From: Planctomycetota bacterium
GTDB lineage: Bacteria > Planctomycetota > Phycisphaerae > UBA1845 > UTPLA1
Reading direction: 5' to 3'
Length of the DNA stretch: 30,907 nt
NCBI GenBank assembly: GCA_016712275.1
Contig: JADJRI010000047.1
Location: 1-30,907 of the forward strand
A program made the position numbers and the translations under genes. The notes under the pieces are model-generated. The model searched no databases. It saw only the letters and a list, made by a program, of their open reading frames with translations, and was not told the DNA's origin. This document shows, in pieces, positions 1 to 11,361 of this stretch. How positions within the stretch are numbered: position 1 is the first letter of the stretch; each line of letters starts with the position of its first letter.

Positions 1-715
1 CCGATTAAACTTGCGATATCCATTTCGCGCGAACCCCTGAAAATGGGCTGTTGACCACTGTTCACGGCGCGGAACAGGGCGGATTACCGATCCTTGATCG
101 GCCCGCAACCCGCATCGATTTAGGTCCAATAGATCATCCGTTGGTGCAATTCATCGCGAATTGAACGGTACGTTGTTATTGGACAACTCAGGTGAACGCC
201 AAAACGGCGCGTTGAAATTGGATCAATGGAAGCATTCAGCGTCAAACGAATACACCGCTGAATCCGTGCCATGTCGTGGGATGTTATTTATTAAATGAAA
301 CCGCGCCAGGCTGAACGGGGAATCAAGCCTGAATTAGAAGCTTGGGCGTCACTTATCCACACATTGGCTCTTTTCGAGCCGGATAGACACTCACCCTTGT
401 TCCACATTTGTGCAGGCGACAGCAACCTTCGATTCTTATTGGGGTTGCGTTGTAATACCCCATGAATTTGACGTGGCCGCTGTACCAGCTCCGAACAGTT
501 CTACCCCGCTTCATCCACAAAGGCCGATAGTAATACTGATAAGCAGGTGCGGTTTCCTCAAGGGCGCTGCGCAGAAGTTGCGGCTCACTCGTCGTTTTGA
601 TTTACAGCACTGAAACAGCGTTCTGTGGGTTTCAGTCGATTGAACGAATCGGTATAGTCTCGCGTTTCGTCGGTTGGGAGAGCTGAGGGGAATCCGCAAC
701 TCCAACAGGGACAGG
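1..715. other. leading stretch without a recognisable gene
   Basis: No open frame in this stretch looks like a protein on either strand; those from about 410 to 900 have no recognisable composition and partly run antisense to the bamA-like gene. Base composition in the first 400 bases is more AT-rich than in the coding regions. I see no tRNA-like fold, direct-repeat array or clear terminator. It presumably holds the promoter of the gene starting at 716, but no -35/-10 pair stands out. Confidence 0.5.
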
Positions 716-3102
716 ATGTCGCGATCGTTAAGGATCATTGGACAGTTCACCAGACCGCAGCGCTCGCTGTTGGCCTTGGGCGGCATTATGGCCCTTTGGT
801 CCACCATGGGCCTCTTGCAAGTCGGTCCGACCACAACGACGCGCCCCGCGACCATCGACCCCATCGGGCGCGTCATCGACCGAATCGAATTCGAAGGGCT
901 GATCACGCTGGATTCGATTTACCTTCAGAGCATCACCGGTGTGAAAGCGGGCGACCTTTGGGACCGCGAACAAGTTGCGGAAGCCTGCCGCAAACTTGCG
1001 GAAACTCAGAAATTTGAGGGCACTCCCTACGCCGAGCCGCGCGAAGTCGATGGCGAGGTTGTGCTCGTTTTTGTTGTGGCTGAGCGACCGTTCATTACGT
1101 CAATCGACTTCATCGGCAACGAAAAATTCAAAGCCGGCGACTTTCTCAAGGAAATCGATCTGGATGTCGGATCGCCGATCAGCGATTTTCTCATTCGGCA
1201 GGCGCAGCAGGAAATCGAGCGAAAATACCGCGATGCGGGCTTTTCGTATGCCTCGGTCGAGGTGGATCGCGAGGTGTTGCGCGACGAGCGCCGCGTGCTA
1301 TTCCGAATTTCCGAGGGGCCTCGCGTTAAAGTGCAGGAAATCGTTTTTCAAGGCAATCAATCGTACAGCGGCCTGCGGCTGCGATCCTTGATCGAAACGA
1401 ATACGTCACTTTGGATTTTCCGCACCGGCGCTTCGACAGCGAAATGGCCGAGCGCGATGCCGCGGCCATCAAGGCGTTTTACGTGGCCCGCGGTTATTTG
1501 AATGCCCAGGTTGGATATCGAATCGACTTCGAAAAAGACAGCGAAACCGACCTTGTGGTCACGTTCATTATCAGCGAAGGCATTCAGCATTATATCCAAT
1601 CGATCAAGTTCGTCGGCAACACCGTCTTTGATGACGCCCGGCTGGTGAGCATGATGCGGAGCTTTGTCGGCGAGGTCGTCGATGCGGATGTGCTGAAGGC
1701 CGATCGCGAAAAACTTCTTCAGGAATATGGCCGGCTCGGCTACGTCTATGCGGAAGTCAATACCTCCCACGTGTTTGCGGAGGACGACGGTTTTGTGAAT
1801 CTGACCGTCACAGTGGTTGAACAGGCGCAATATCGATTCGGCCGCATTGTCGTGCGCGGAAATCGAAACACCAAGGATCGCGTCATTCGCCGCGAGCTTC
1901 GATTTCTTCCTGAAGAGTTGTATGACACCACCAAAGCAAAGGCGGCGGAGCAAAGCCTCGTCGAAACGCGCCTCTTCAATGACGCCAAGATCACGCCGGT
2001 GGGAGACCAGCCCGGCGTTCGCGATGCGCTCGTCACGCTGGAAGAGGCCGACACCACATCGATCCTTTTCGGCGTGGGCATCACCAGCAACAGCGGCCTG
2101 GTCGGGTCGATTTCAATCGAACAGCGGAATTTTGACATATTCGATACGCCGCGATCCGGCCGGGAATTCTTCCGCGGCAGATCATTTCGCGGCGCGGGGC
2201 AGACGATGCGATTGGTCGTTGAGCCCGGCACCGAGTTGAATCGCGCGCGTCTCGAGTTTCGCGAGCCCTATTTGTTTGACCGTGACATCGGCATGGGTTT
2301 GGCACTGTATCTGTTCGAGCGCGGGCGCGACGAATTCGATGAACGGCGCATCGGCTTTTCACCCAGCTTCGACAAGCGATTTCGCGAAGGACCGCTCAAA
2401 GGCTGGGCGACCGAGGCATCCTTCCGCTTTGAGCAGATCAAAATCGGCGGCACGGATATTTTCACCGCACAGGATATTCGCGATGATCGCGGCAACAACT
2501 GGCTGACCTCGGTCAAGGGCACGCTCGTTCGGGATACGACGGACAGCCGCTGGCTGCCGAGTCGCGGCGATCGCCTGCAATTGTCGCTGGAGCAGGTGGG
2601 CGCGCTCGGCGGCGATCACTTTTTCCCGAAGGCCGTGGCCACCTATGACAAGTACTTTACACTCAAGACCGACGTGTTCGGCCGCAAGCACATTCTGCAG
2701 TTCGGCACGACGGTCGGGCAGATATTCGGCGACGCCCCGGTGTTCGAAAAGTTCTTCGCCGGCGGCATCGGATCGCTGCGCGGTTTTGCATTTCGCGGCA
2801 TCAGTCCGCGCGACGGAATTCGCGACGATGCGGTTGGCGGCGATTTCCTGGTGCTGACCAATGCTGAATACAGTTTCCCGCTCATCGGCAAAACCGTTCG
2901 CGGCGCGACATTTATCGACATGGGCACGGTCGAAAAGGACTTTGGTATTCAATCATGGCGTGCGGCCGCGGGCTTCGGGGCGAGAATCTACATCAAGTAT
3001 TTCGGGCCGATTCCACTCTCATTCGACTTTGCAGTTCCGCTTGCCGAGGAAGACGGAGACGACACGCAGTTCTTCAGCTTTTCGTTCGGCGCGTCGTTCT
3101 GA
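716..3102 (+). CDS. bamA: BamA-like outer membrane assembly factor (POTRA + Omp85 barrel), one frameshift
   Basis: Outer-membrane protein assembly factor of the Omp85/BamA family, which folds beta-barrel proteins into the outer membrane. After an N-terminal export-like segment (residues 1-35) come five POTRA repeats, each opening with a motif such as IDRIEFEGL, ITSIDFIGNEKF, VQEIVFQGN, IQSIKFVGN or FGRIVVRGN, then a C-terminal barrel with GGIGSLRGF (the family's conserved RGF loop) and a terminal phenylalanine (FSFGASF). I chose ATG 716 with AGGG just upstream; a TTG at 674 is an alternative. The reading frame breaks near 1427-1431: the upstream frame ends soon after WIFRTG and the lower frame resumes at RFDSEMAERD. 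One added base there joins POTRA3 perfectly and gives 795 residues, a normal family length. The break is most likely a sequence error. The family assignment is firm; the exact subfamily (BamA versus another Omp85) is inferred from the five POTRAs. Confidence 0.9.
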
Positions 3103-3348
3103 CGCACCAGAATCTTCTCGAATTGTTGCTATTAGGCATCATCCGGAATTCCGGACCTTCGTGTTAACGGACATCCCCGAACTCAAATCTCAACGCATCA
3201 GCATCCATTCATGACATTATCGCGCCCCGCACTTACACAACACGGATGCCTCATACGCGGCACCTGTCGTGCATAGGATTGACAGAGGGCGATAGCGCAG
3301 CCACCCATCGCCACGAATTCGACTGCCAACAATCAGGGGGACGCCAAC

Positions 3349-4095
3349 GTGAATCGATTTTCAATGATGAGCTCGCTCGCCATTCTTGCCGCATCGCTTA
3401 CCACGGTCGCGTCCGCATCGGCGCATGAAATCACGCTTACTTCTGTCATTCGCGATTTCCATGTTTACCATCCGGATTTTCAAGGGCCCATCGCCAATGA
3501 CACCAATTACGTGTCCGACACGCTTGGCGCGGACGGCAAGCCGGTCTACATCGGCGGCGCGGGTACGGCGACGACCACGGGCGCCGCAAACTACAACCAA
3601 TGGTACAACGACACCGCAGGCGTCAATAAGAGCATTCCATTTGACCTGCTGCTTTCAAATGGACTGCCCAATCCCGGTGGAATATACACCTTCGAAGACA
3701 CGACCTTCTTTCCCATTGACGGCCAGCTCTTCGGCAATGAGACCTACTTGCATAATTATCACTTTACACTCGAACTTCACACGGAATTCGTCTATCAGCC
3801 CGGACTTTCGTTCAACGTGCTGGCGGATGATGACTTGATCATTTTTATTGATGGGCGAAAAGTTCTGGATTTGGGCGGCATTCACGCCCCGCAGAACGGC
3901 AGCTTCAACGCGGATTCACTCGGATTGACCGCAGGCCAATCGTATGATTTTGATCTGTTCTTCGCCGAGCGCCACTCCATCCTCTCGACGCTGAAATTCT
4001 CGACCAACATTCAATTCGTTCCGGAGCCCGCGACGATTGTGCTGGCCGCGATTGGAGCGCTAGCAGCCTTTCAACACCGGCGGAAAGCGCTATAA
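3349..4095 (+). CDS. fibro-slime domain protein with PEP-CTERM anchor
   Basis: Exported protein of 248 residues. It starts at GTG 3349, with AGGGGG eight bases upstream. A signal peptide (residues 1-25, ending ASASA) is followed by a domain opening VIRDFHVYHPDFQG and containing LADDDLIIFIDGRKVLDLGG and, later, FFAERHSILSTLKFSTNI. These are hallmarks of the fibro-slime domain, a PA14-like beta-sandwich found in secreted adhesin-type proteins. The C-terminus is a PEP-CTERM signal: VPEPAT, a hydrophobic stretch, then a basic tail HRRKAL. In known systems this signal is cut and processed by an exosortase, which is not encoded here. The gene is monocistronic: it follows bamA by about 250 bases and converges on the Fe-S/TPR gene. 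The ligand is unknown. Confidence 0.85.
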   Translation: MNRFSMMSSLAILAASLTTVASASAHEITLTSVIRDFHVYHPDFQGPIANDTNYVSDTLGADGKPVYIGGAGTATTTGAANYNQWYNDTAGVNKSIPFDLLLSNGLPNPGGIYTFEDTTFFPIDGQLFGNETYLHNYHFTLELHTEFVYQPGLSFNVLADDDLIIFIDGRKVLDLGGIHAPQNGSFNADSLGLTAGQSYDFDLFFAERHSILSTLKFSTNIQFVPEPATIVLAAIGALAAFQHRRKAL

Positions 4096-4172
4096 ATCTG
4101 CTTCCGGTGAGATTGTCGCGATCGCGGCATGCACCTGACAGGAAATGCGCTTTCGCCGGCGCGATCGGACTC

Positions 4173-6462
4173 TCAAGGTTGAATGCTCAGCTCTTTCAGC
4201 AATTGCGCGGCCGCCTCCCTTTCCTGAGGTGTGCCGATGCGACTCATGTCTTCAAACTGGCGTCGTGCATCGGCGATGCGTCCCACCCGTGCATACAGAA
4301 TTCCCAATTTGAAGGCCGCATCCCCGCTTTCCGGCACCAACCCGCGCAGAATTTCAAATTCACGTATCGCACCTTCTGCATCGCCCTTCGCCACCAATGT
4401 TGCCGCCAATGTCGCATGAATGCCGGGGGAATCCGGCATGAATTGAATGGCCGACCGGCAGATTTCGATCGATTCGGAAAACCGCTCCAGCCCGGTGAGC
4501 GCCGTCGCCAGATTGTTCATGATCACCACATTCTTCGAGGTCTTTGACAGTGCCGTTCGATATTGCTCAACAATCTGCGGCGTGCTCGGCTCGACCTGCC
4601 GAATCCTCTCGAGACGCTCGAGCAACATCGGCGTTTCGACATGCATGGCAATCGCATCGAGCGCAGAGGTCCTTGCCCGATCCACGTGACCGGCAGCCAG
4701 CAGATGATCGATCAGCGCCAGCCGCGCCATGGAGAGCGATGGATCGAATTCAACAGCCTTCTCAAGCGCCTGTGCACCCACTTGCGAGTCGCCGCGGCTC
4801 AGCAGGAACCGACCCCACTCCGACCAGATTTCCGCCGAAATGGGATGCCTTGAACTTGGCACTTTTTCGGCGAGCGACTCTCTCTCGGGTCGCTCGGCCT
4901 CAAGCGCGCGCTCGAAGGAATGCCGCGCCGCATCCGCCAATCCCAGAAATGTCTCGATCTTCGCCCGCCAAAGCCAGAATCCCGCCAGCTCCGGGTGCGA
5001 CGACGTGGCGGCGCGCACCTGCTCCAACGCATCATCCGCGCGGCCGATAAACAGCATGGACCACGCGGCCTTGACGCGATTGGATGCCACATCGGCCAAC
5101 CCCCATCGCTGCAGACTTTCAATGTGGGAAGCGACCGACTGACAGGCCAATTCCTGTTCGGCCGTCGCGCTTTTTGAGAAATCGGCATTGTATTGCCAGT
5201 TGTATGCCTGCAGGGGACAGATTCGAAGTCAGAGCCCGCCGACAAATCGTGGTATCTCCAAACCGCCGAGTGAGCGAGCAATGCGGTCAGCAGCGCAAGT
5301 GTCGCCATCATGGCAACACCCGCGGGTCGAAGGCGCCCATTGACCTTCAGCACCACTTTCTGCATCATCGCATCGGGCGAATAAAATACGCGGCCGACTT
5401 TCATGAACAGGTATGTGACGATGCCGGCAACCGCAAGCGACATCAAATAGGGAAACTGGCCATACAGGCCGTTCACAATGACCAGGACCATCACGAATAA
5501 AACCAGCGCGATACACTCTTCGACAATTGTGAGATCGTATTTGACGGCCTTCCGATTTTCGGTGGGTGTTGAAAACGCGGCCGGGCGTCCCATGCCAACG
5601 TAGAGCGCATCATTGGGGCACACTTCAACGCAATCCAGGCACTTCATGCAGCCCGGATCGACGACCATTTTGAAGAGCTTCACCTCCTCCGCCACATTGA
5701 CATTGGATGTGCAGGAAGCCGTGCAATGGCCGCACTGGTTGCAGGCATCGGTCACGCGAATTCGCGCTGGGGCGATGCGGTCGCTGATGGCGAAGATGGC
5801 GCCATAGGGACAGGCATAGGTGCAGAATCCTTTGGGTCCGAGGAAATACACGATAACGATGCCCGCGATCAAAATCGTCAGCACGCCGAACAACGGACCG
5901 GGAAACGTGTCCCAATACCCGGTGCGGGTGAGATGCATCGCAAATTCTGGCTGCGGCTGCTGCTTAAACATGGACCAGATGCGCGCCCCGAGCGGAACAA
6001 AAAACATCCAGCCGGCCGCCAGAACCAGGGTTGTAAATTTAAAAGGAAGCGCGTGCGAAAGGGCTTTGGACGTAGTCGCAGTTTTTTCAGCAGCCACAAC
6101 GTCAAATCCTGATAGGCCACCAAGTGACAGCCCCAACCGCACACCCAGCGGCCCAGAATCAGTGTCGCCAGGATCGCCAGCGAAAAGAAAATGAACCCCA
6201 TGTTGATGTAGCCCTGCCGAATCGTTTCCATCGACTCGGAGGGCTCAATTGGCGTGAGCGTTTGGTCGGCCCACAGCCAATGCAGGAAATGCCCGATCAT
6301 CAAGACATGCACCGCGCCCAGTACATACAGCCGCCACCGTCCGGCGCGCGACTTTTTCATACCGGTTTCAGGGTCGATGATCGGCAAGTTGATTGTGCGG
6401 GAGGATGCCGGCGGCGCTTCGGGCGTGCAGAGTTCCTTTTTCGATTTAGCGGCGGTTGGCAT
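4173..6462 (-). CDS. membrane 4Fe-4S protein (NapH/CcoG-like) fused to C-terminal TPR domain, two frameshifts
   Basis: Polytopic membrane iron-sulfur protein. ATG at 6462 has AGGA six bases upstream. Two membrane segments (about 45-64 and 86-105) lead to CGWGCH (C108, C112), a further segment, CTYACP (C214, C218) and two 4Fe-4S clusters, C241xxC244xxC247xxxC251 and C272xxC275xxC278xxxC282P. Three more hydrophobic segments follow, then about 300 residues of TPR helices (e.g. RAWSMLFIG-type and LGILYARVGRIADARRQFE repeats). The core resembles NapH/NosR C-terminal/CcoG-type proteins, which pass electrons or help assemble metalloenzymes. The frame is broken near 6036-6044 (TTTTAAATTT run) and near 5213-5216 (CCCC run on the coding strand). 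One added base at each gives a continuous 763-residue chain. No partner oxidoreductase lies nearby, so the role is unknown. The TPR tail could dock a partner on whichever side it faces. Confidence 0.82.
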
Positions 6463-6731
6463 TCGTGTTCCTGCGTCTAATAATGATGATAGTACAAGGA
6501 TTGAATTGCCAACACCCCGCCTAAGTCGCTAATCGTCCGATAGGCACGCAAATGATCATCCTGAATTAAGCCGGTGGCCGGCGCGAACATAGCAACGATC
6601 TTGCACGATAAAGGCCGATGTTTTACGGTCAACCCATGATTGAATCTGGAAGCCCCATGATCGCATCCTCTTTTGTGGACCATGCTTGATTGCTCATCAA
6701 ACCCTTCCATCATCCTGTTGTACGCCGGTCG

Positions 6732-9585
6732 ATGAACGGCCAAAGCCTTATTGCCGCATATTTGCTGGTTGTCGTCTTCAGCGGCTGCGGACCGAGGTCC
6801 GATCCGAATTCGGTCATGCCCACGATTTGGGCTGTCGGCCCGTCTGAAGCCATTCTTCCGCGAGATTCATCCGGCGCGCCGTCTGACTACTTCAATGCGG
6901 CAACCGGAACCGTCGGACTGAGGGGAGGCGTGAATGAAACCGTTGCCTTTGAATATGTCCTGAGCGCACAAAATGCGACGTTCGCCGGCGTCGAAGTCAT
7001 TGCCGGAGACTTGAAAGGGCCGTCGGGAATTATTCCGGCCGATTCCATTCGCCTTTATCGCCACTGGCCGATCACGATCGATCGATTTCCCAACTGGTAT
7101 CTTCGTTCCATCGGCCTTCGCGAACCGCGCAGCATTCCCGATGCCTTGGTGCCGATCGATGCCCCGCAGCACGGGCAGCCCTTCAACATTCCACGCGGCG
7201 AAAATCTCGTGCTTTGGGTTGAAATACGCATTCCCCCCAGTGCCAACGTCGGCCGATACACCGGCGAGATTCGCATTCGCAGCGCGGCCGGCGGCTCGAG
7301 AAAAACAACCGTGACGCTCGACGTGCTCGATCTCTTCATCGAGCCCAACGAGAGTTTGGCGGTCATTGCAAAGGTGCAGCTCCGGCCGTTGATCAAAGCG
7401 CATACAAAGATCGATCCGGACAATGCCCGACTGGTCGCCAGCGATCCCGAGGCCCGCCGTCTGATCGCCGACACGTTCGCGATGCTGCATGAACACGGTT
7501 TGTCTCCAGTCACCGGCGATGTTCATCCCAGACTGTCACAAGACCTCGATGGCAGCCTTCTGCTGCAATGGGAGGAATATGATGCTCTGTGCGAACCGTT
7601 ACTCGACGGCACGGCCTACAAGGACGGCCGGCCTGCGCGAGCGTGGCCAGCCCCGATCGATCTGAATCAACCCGACCCCTCGCAATATGGCGGCATCGAC
7701 TCAACCACCTATGCCGCTGTTTTGAATGAGTATCTCGGGGACGTGGCGGGCCATTTTCGCGAGAAGGGCTGGCTCGACAGATCATACGTTTTTTTTGATA
7801 CGCCGCGCACTGACGAGCCTGGCAGCGGCGATTTCGAGCGCATTCGACGGCTCGCCACATTGACGCATTTTGTCGAACCTGAGCTGCCCTTTGCCTCGCG
7901 CCTCATTCCTCAGTCAATGGTTCCATTTGGCTGGGTGGGGCACATCCATGAAGACCTTTCATCACTCATCGACATTTGGATGACACCCGCGCGTTATCAG
8001 CACCCTCCCACGCTTCGCCGCCTTCAGACATTCGGCAAACGCACGTGGCTGCCGCCGGATCGGCCGCCCTACAGCGGCTCCCTGGCGGTGGAGGCGCCGC
8101 CAATACAGGCGCGCGGACTTGCATGGCAGGCCTTTCTACAGGGGCACGAGGCGATCATTCTCGACAAAGTCACGCAATGGCCCGACGACATCTTCGACAA
8201 GCCCATTCGCGATCGCCATCAGCGGTCCGACGCGTGGCTGCTTTATCCCGGCACAATGTTCGGCCTCTCAACGCCGGTACCCTCGGTGCGACTAAAGCAG
8301 TTGCAGATCGGCCTTCAGGATCATCAACGACTGACTCAACTCGCAAGCAGCGGGCGGCGCGAGACCGCCCGGCTTGTCGCCGGTTCCCTCATCAAAGCCG
8401 CGGGCACCGATGCCTATGGCGATAATTATCAAGATGGCATGCTCGGCCGGCGGATCGAGAATCCGGCAACATGGGAGTTGGCGCGTCGAATTCTCGATGA
8501 TGAGTTGCGCTTTGCTCTGCAACCGCCAAACACCTCTCAGCCGGCCGAAGGCGCGGCACGGGAAGACTGGATCGGGTTTCTGGAAGAGACGCGCACGATC
8601 GAGGCATGGGTCGATGCCGTTCGACTGCGCCGCGACGAGCGAATCGGACAGGAAGGCTGGATTCTCGCGATGGAGGCCGGCGTTCGAAGCGAAATGCGCA
8701 CGCCGGTGGAGGGCGAATTTGCATTCGGCCCATTGCCCGCGGGCATGCGAAACATCAGTGACGCGATTCGCGTCGGTCCATTGCAGGAATGGAGCGTCGC
8801 CCGGCGGCAGCTTGTCGGCAAGAGTGCAACGATGCCCATCACCAATCTTGATGGGCACTATGTGCAGCCGGTTGTGTTCGATGCCGGAGCGAACGGGCGG
8901 GTGGAGATTGCATCCACCGTTTCCATCGTGCAGGTGCCGCCTGCGCTGCTGCCGATCACGATCGACGGCAAGTTGAACGACTGGCCGCCGAGCGCCTTTA
9001 ACGCCGCCGGTGACTTTCGCCTCGTCACCAATCGAGCCGGCCTTGGCCGCGAACGGCCTCGCGGAATCGCAAACGATCGCATATTTCCTGGAGCTAAACG
9101 GGATGCTCTATATCGGCGTTCATGCGGGCGTTCCGAAGCGCGATGGGGGCGCCGCACCGGAATCGCCGCCATTGCAGACTTTCGTCGAATATGAAGACCT
9201 CATGCCCATCGGCGAGGACCTCATCGAAATCGTGATCGATCCGACGAACAAGGGCACCCAAAGCGGCGATCTCTTCCACATTGTGCTCAAGTCGACCGGA
9301 AACCCGCGTTTCGAGCGCGGCATCGACACCCATCCACCCATCGGCGAGGTGCGGCCGTGGCCGGGCGCGCTGCCCGAATGCTGCGTCACAAAAACGGAGT
9401 ACGGATGGTCTGCGGAAGTGGCGATTTCGATGGATGCATTTGGCGCGGATGCCTCACTCAATCGCGTGTGGGGGCTGAACATCGCCCGGCTGGAGCCTCT
9501 TCGCGGCGAATATTCTGATTGGGCCCGCGCTCCAAGATACTGCTACGACCCGCGCTCATTGGGAAGCCTTGTTTGGCGGGAATAG
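6732..9585 (+). CDS. DUF4091 lipoprotein with C-terminal CBM9-like domain, one frameshift
   Basis: Large exported lipoprotein, about 950 residues after correction. I chose ATG 6732 because it places the lipobox VVVFSGC near residue 19; an in-frame TTG at 6690 would put an unlikely leader before it. The N-terminal half has beta-sandwich character (VEIRIPPSANVGRYTGEIRI). The middle, with ARGLAWQAFLQGHEAIILD, matches the glycoside-hydrolase-like DUF4091 region. The end (ITIDGKLNDWP, then FLELNGMLYIGVHAGVPK and YGWSAEVAISMDAFG) is typical of carbohydrate-binding CBM9-like domains. The frame changes between about 9040 and 9075, needing one base removed or two added. The shift falls inside the CBM9-like domain, whose two halves both remain recognisable, so I treat this as one gene. 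A polysaccharide-related role is inferred from the domains; no catalytic residue is assigned. Confidence 0.78.
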
Positions 9586-9607
9586 CGCACCGGCGCGGCC
9601 TGGCAAT

Positions 9608-10171
9608 TCACCGAAAGCGCCGGACTTGGGCGTCCGTCACCAGCATATGAACCTTCACATCATGCGGGTCCGCCGGCAGCGATTCCACAACCTGCTCCTC
9701 AAGCGCGAATCCGCAAAACGTTCCCCGGAAGTTCGGCCGCGACAGGAACCGGTCGTAAAACCCGCGCCCGCGTCCCAGCCGATTACCGTGGTGGTCGAAT
9801 CCCACGCCTGGCACGATGACCAGATCGATCAACTCGATCGGAAATGGCGTGCCGCGAATCGGCTCGCGAATGCCATACTCGCTCGCGGCCACGTCCGTGT
9901 CGAGATTGTTGATCTCCACGGGCATCATTTGCTTCGTTTCCCAGCCCACCTGCGGCGCCAGCACGCGCTTGCGCGTTCGCCATGCATTCAGGACCAGCGC
10001 CGTGGTGTCCGCCTCGTTCGGCAGCGAGAGATAAATCATCATCACTTCGCAGTGTTGATATTCCGGCTCGGCGATCAGCTTTTGCGCGGCGCGCGCCGAC
10101 CGCTCCCGAATCACGTCGGGCGACATGCCTTCCAATACGGCCTTCAACTTGGAGCGAAGTTCTTTTTTCAC
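9608..10171 (-). CDS. 5-formyltetrahydrofolate cyclo-ligase
   Basis: Cytosolic folate enzyme that uses ATP to convert 5-formyltetrahydrofolate to 5,10-methenyltetrahydrofolate. The family signature is clear: DLVIVPGVGFD followed by GNRLGRGRGFYDRF (about residues 129-142), which forms the nucleotide/substrate loop. The N-terminal KKELRSKLKAVLEGM helix also fits. I prefer GTG at 10171, with AGAGGG four bases upstream, giving 187 residues, a normal family length. ATG 10231 and ATG 10252 are in frame but would add a leader not typical of the family. The gene converges on the DUF4091 gene with a gap of about 22 bases and is divergent from the wecA-like gene. Confidence 0.9.
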   Translation of the reverse strand: MKKELRSKLKAVLEGMSPDVIRERSARAAQKLIAEPEYQHCEVMMIYLSLPNEADTTALVLNAWRTRKRVLAPQVGWETKQMMPVEINNLDTDVAASEYGIREPIRGTPFPIELIDLVIVPGVGFDHHGNRLGRGRGFYDRFLSRPNFRGTFCGFALEEQVVESLPADPHDVKVHMLVTDAQVRRFR

Positions 10172-10263
10172 CAAACCCTCTGATGGCTCACTCGTAACCT
10201 TATAGACTAGCCCCCGTGCTTTCAATAGCATGACGCCGCGCACCCGGCGCAAAGAGCAATTGC

Positions 10264-11361
10264 GTGATAACAGAGTTCACATTACCGCTCCTGGCCATTC
10301 CCGTCGGCCTGCTCATCGCCGCGCCGGCAACATGGCTGGTGCGCATTTGGTCCATTCGATCCGGCTTCATCGACAAGCCCGGCGGACACAAAGCACATGC
10401 GGCGCCGGTGGCCCTTGGCGGGGGGGTGGCGATCTCTGCGGCCGTGGTGCTGCCGATTCTTGTTGGCATTTTCGTCGCCAGATTCCTGCATGCCGCGCCT
10501 CCCACCTGGTTGCCGGCCGCTCTGGTGCCGCATCTTGGGGGAATCGTCGCAAGACTCCCGATTGCACTGGCCATTGCCGGCGCGGCGATCGTCATGTGCG
10601 GGCTGGGGGCCATCGATGACCGCCGACCGCTCGGGCCGGGCCTTAAGTTTCTGATCCAATTCGCCGTCGCCGCCGGGCTGGTCATTTTTTGCAATCTTCG
10701 ATTGCTGACTCATCTCGGCGCGCCGATTTCCATCGCTCTATCGATCCTCTGGATCGTCACGCTGACCAACTCGCTCAACTTTCTCGACAACATGGACGGC
10801 CTCGCCGCCGGTGTGGCCGCCATTGCCGCCTCCATTTTCGCCATCAGTTCCATGCTTGCGGGACAGATCTTCGTGCCCGTTTGCTGTTGGCTGCTGGTCG
10901 GCGCACTGCTCGGGTTTCTCCCGTTTAATATTCACCCCGCGCGAATATACATGGGCGATGCCGGCAGCACCGTTATCGGTCTGCTGCTTGCCGTCTTTAC
11001 AATTCTCACGACCTTTGTCGATCCTGAACATGCCGACCGGCCGCTCGGCGTGCTTTCTCCCCTCGTTGTCATGGCTGTCCCGCTGTACGACACTGCTTCC
11101 GTGTTTTTCATTCGGTGGCGTTTGGGCGTTCCACTTTGGCGCGGCGATCGGCGTCACTTTTCCCATCGTCTTGTCAAACGCGGCATGTCCACGCGAAAAG
11201 CCGTGCTGGTTATCTGGCTTGCCACCCTGGTTACGGCCATGCCCGCGCTTTTTCTGCCGAAGGCCGAGTGGCACGAAGCATGGATCATCGTCATCCACAC
11301 ACTGCTGGTCGTGACACTCGTTGCCTTGCTCGAAAGTTCGGGTGACCATGACAAGCCCTAA
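10264..11361 (+). CDS. WecA/MraY-family undecaprenyl-phosphate sugar-1-phosphate transferase
   Basis: Polytopic membrane enzyme that transfers a sugar-1-phosphate from a UDP-sugar to undecaprenyl phosphate, starting a lipid-linked glycan. All family motifs are present: DKPGGHKAHAAPVALGGG (37-54), the DD pair of GAIDDRRP (118-119), NFLDNMDGLAAG (172-183), MGDAGS (230-235) and the cytoplasmic HFSHRLVKRG (298-307). The last motif and the DKPG-type N-terminus favour the WecA/TagO/WbpL branch over MraY itself. About ten hydrophobic segments are visible in 365 residues. The GTG start at 10264 has only a weak AAAGAG upstream. The gene overlaps the following O-antigen ligase gene by 14 bases, so the two are probably cotranscribed and act in one surface glycan pathway. 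The sugar cannot be told from sequence. Confidence 0.9.
   Translation: MITEFTLPLLAIPVGLLIAAPATWLVRIWSIRSGFIDKPGGHKAHAAPVALGGGVAISAAVVLPILVGIFVARFLHAAPPTWLPAALVPHLGGIVARLPIALAIAGAAIVMCGLGAIDDRRPLGPGLKFLIQFAVAAGLVIFCNLRLLTHLGAPISIALSILWIVTLTNSLNFLDNMDGLAAGVAAIAASIFAISSMLAGQIFVPVCCWLLVGALLGFLPFNIHPARIYMGDAGSTVIGLLLAVFTILTTFVDPEHADRPLGVLSPLVVMAVPLYDTASVFFIRWRLGVPLWRGDRRHFSHRLVKRGMSTRKAVLVIWLATLVTAMPALFLPKAEWHEAWIIVIHTLLVVTLVALLESSGDHDKP

Noticed and set aside
511..906. 131-residue open frame on the minus strand
   Set aside because: Overlaps the start of the bamA-like gene antisense, with no coherent domain and composition typical of a shadow frame.
1405..1435. Programmed -1 frameshift in the bamA-like gene
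   Set aside because: There is no X XXY YYZ slippery heptamer at the point where homology requires the switch, and no BamA is known to need one. Other genes here show the same one-base loss.
3142..3155. Palindrome TCCGGAATTCCGGA after bamA
   Set aside because: No T-run, not repeated elsewhere in the window, and could be chance; no function can be supported.
9590..9623. Inverted repeat CCGGCGC/GCGCCGG between the convergent DUF4091 and cyclo-ligase genes
   Set aside because: The loop is about 20 bases, there is no T-run on either side, and it overlaps coding sequence of the cyclo-ligase, so it is not called as a terminator.
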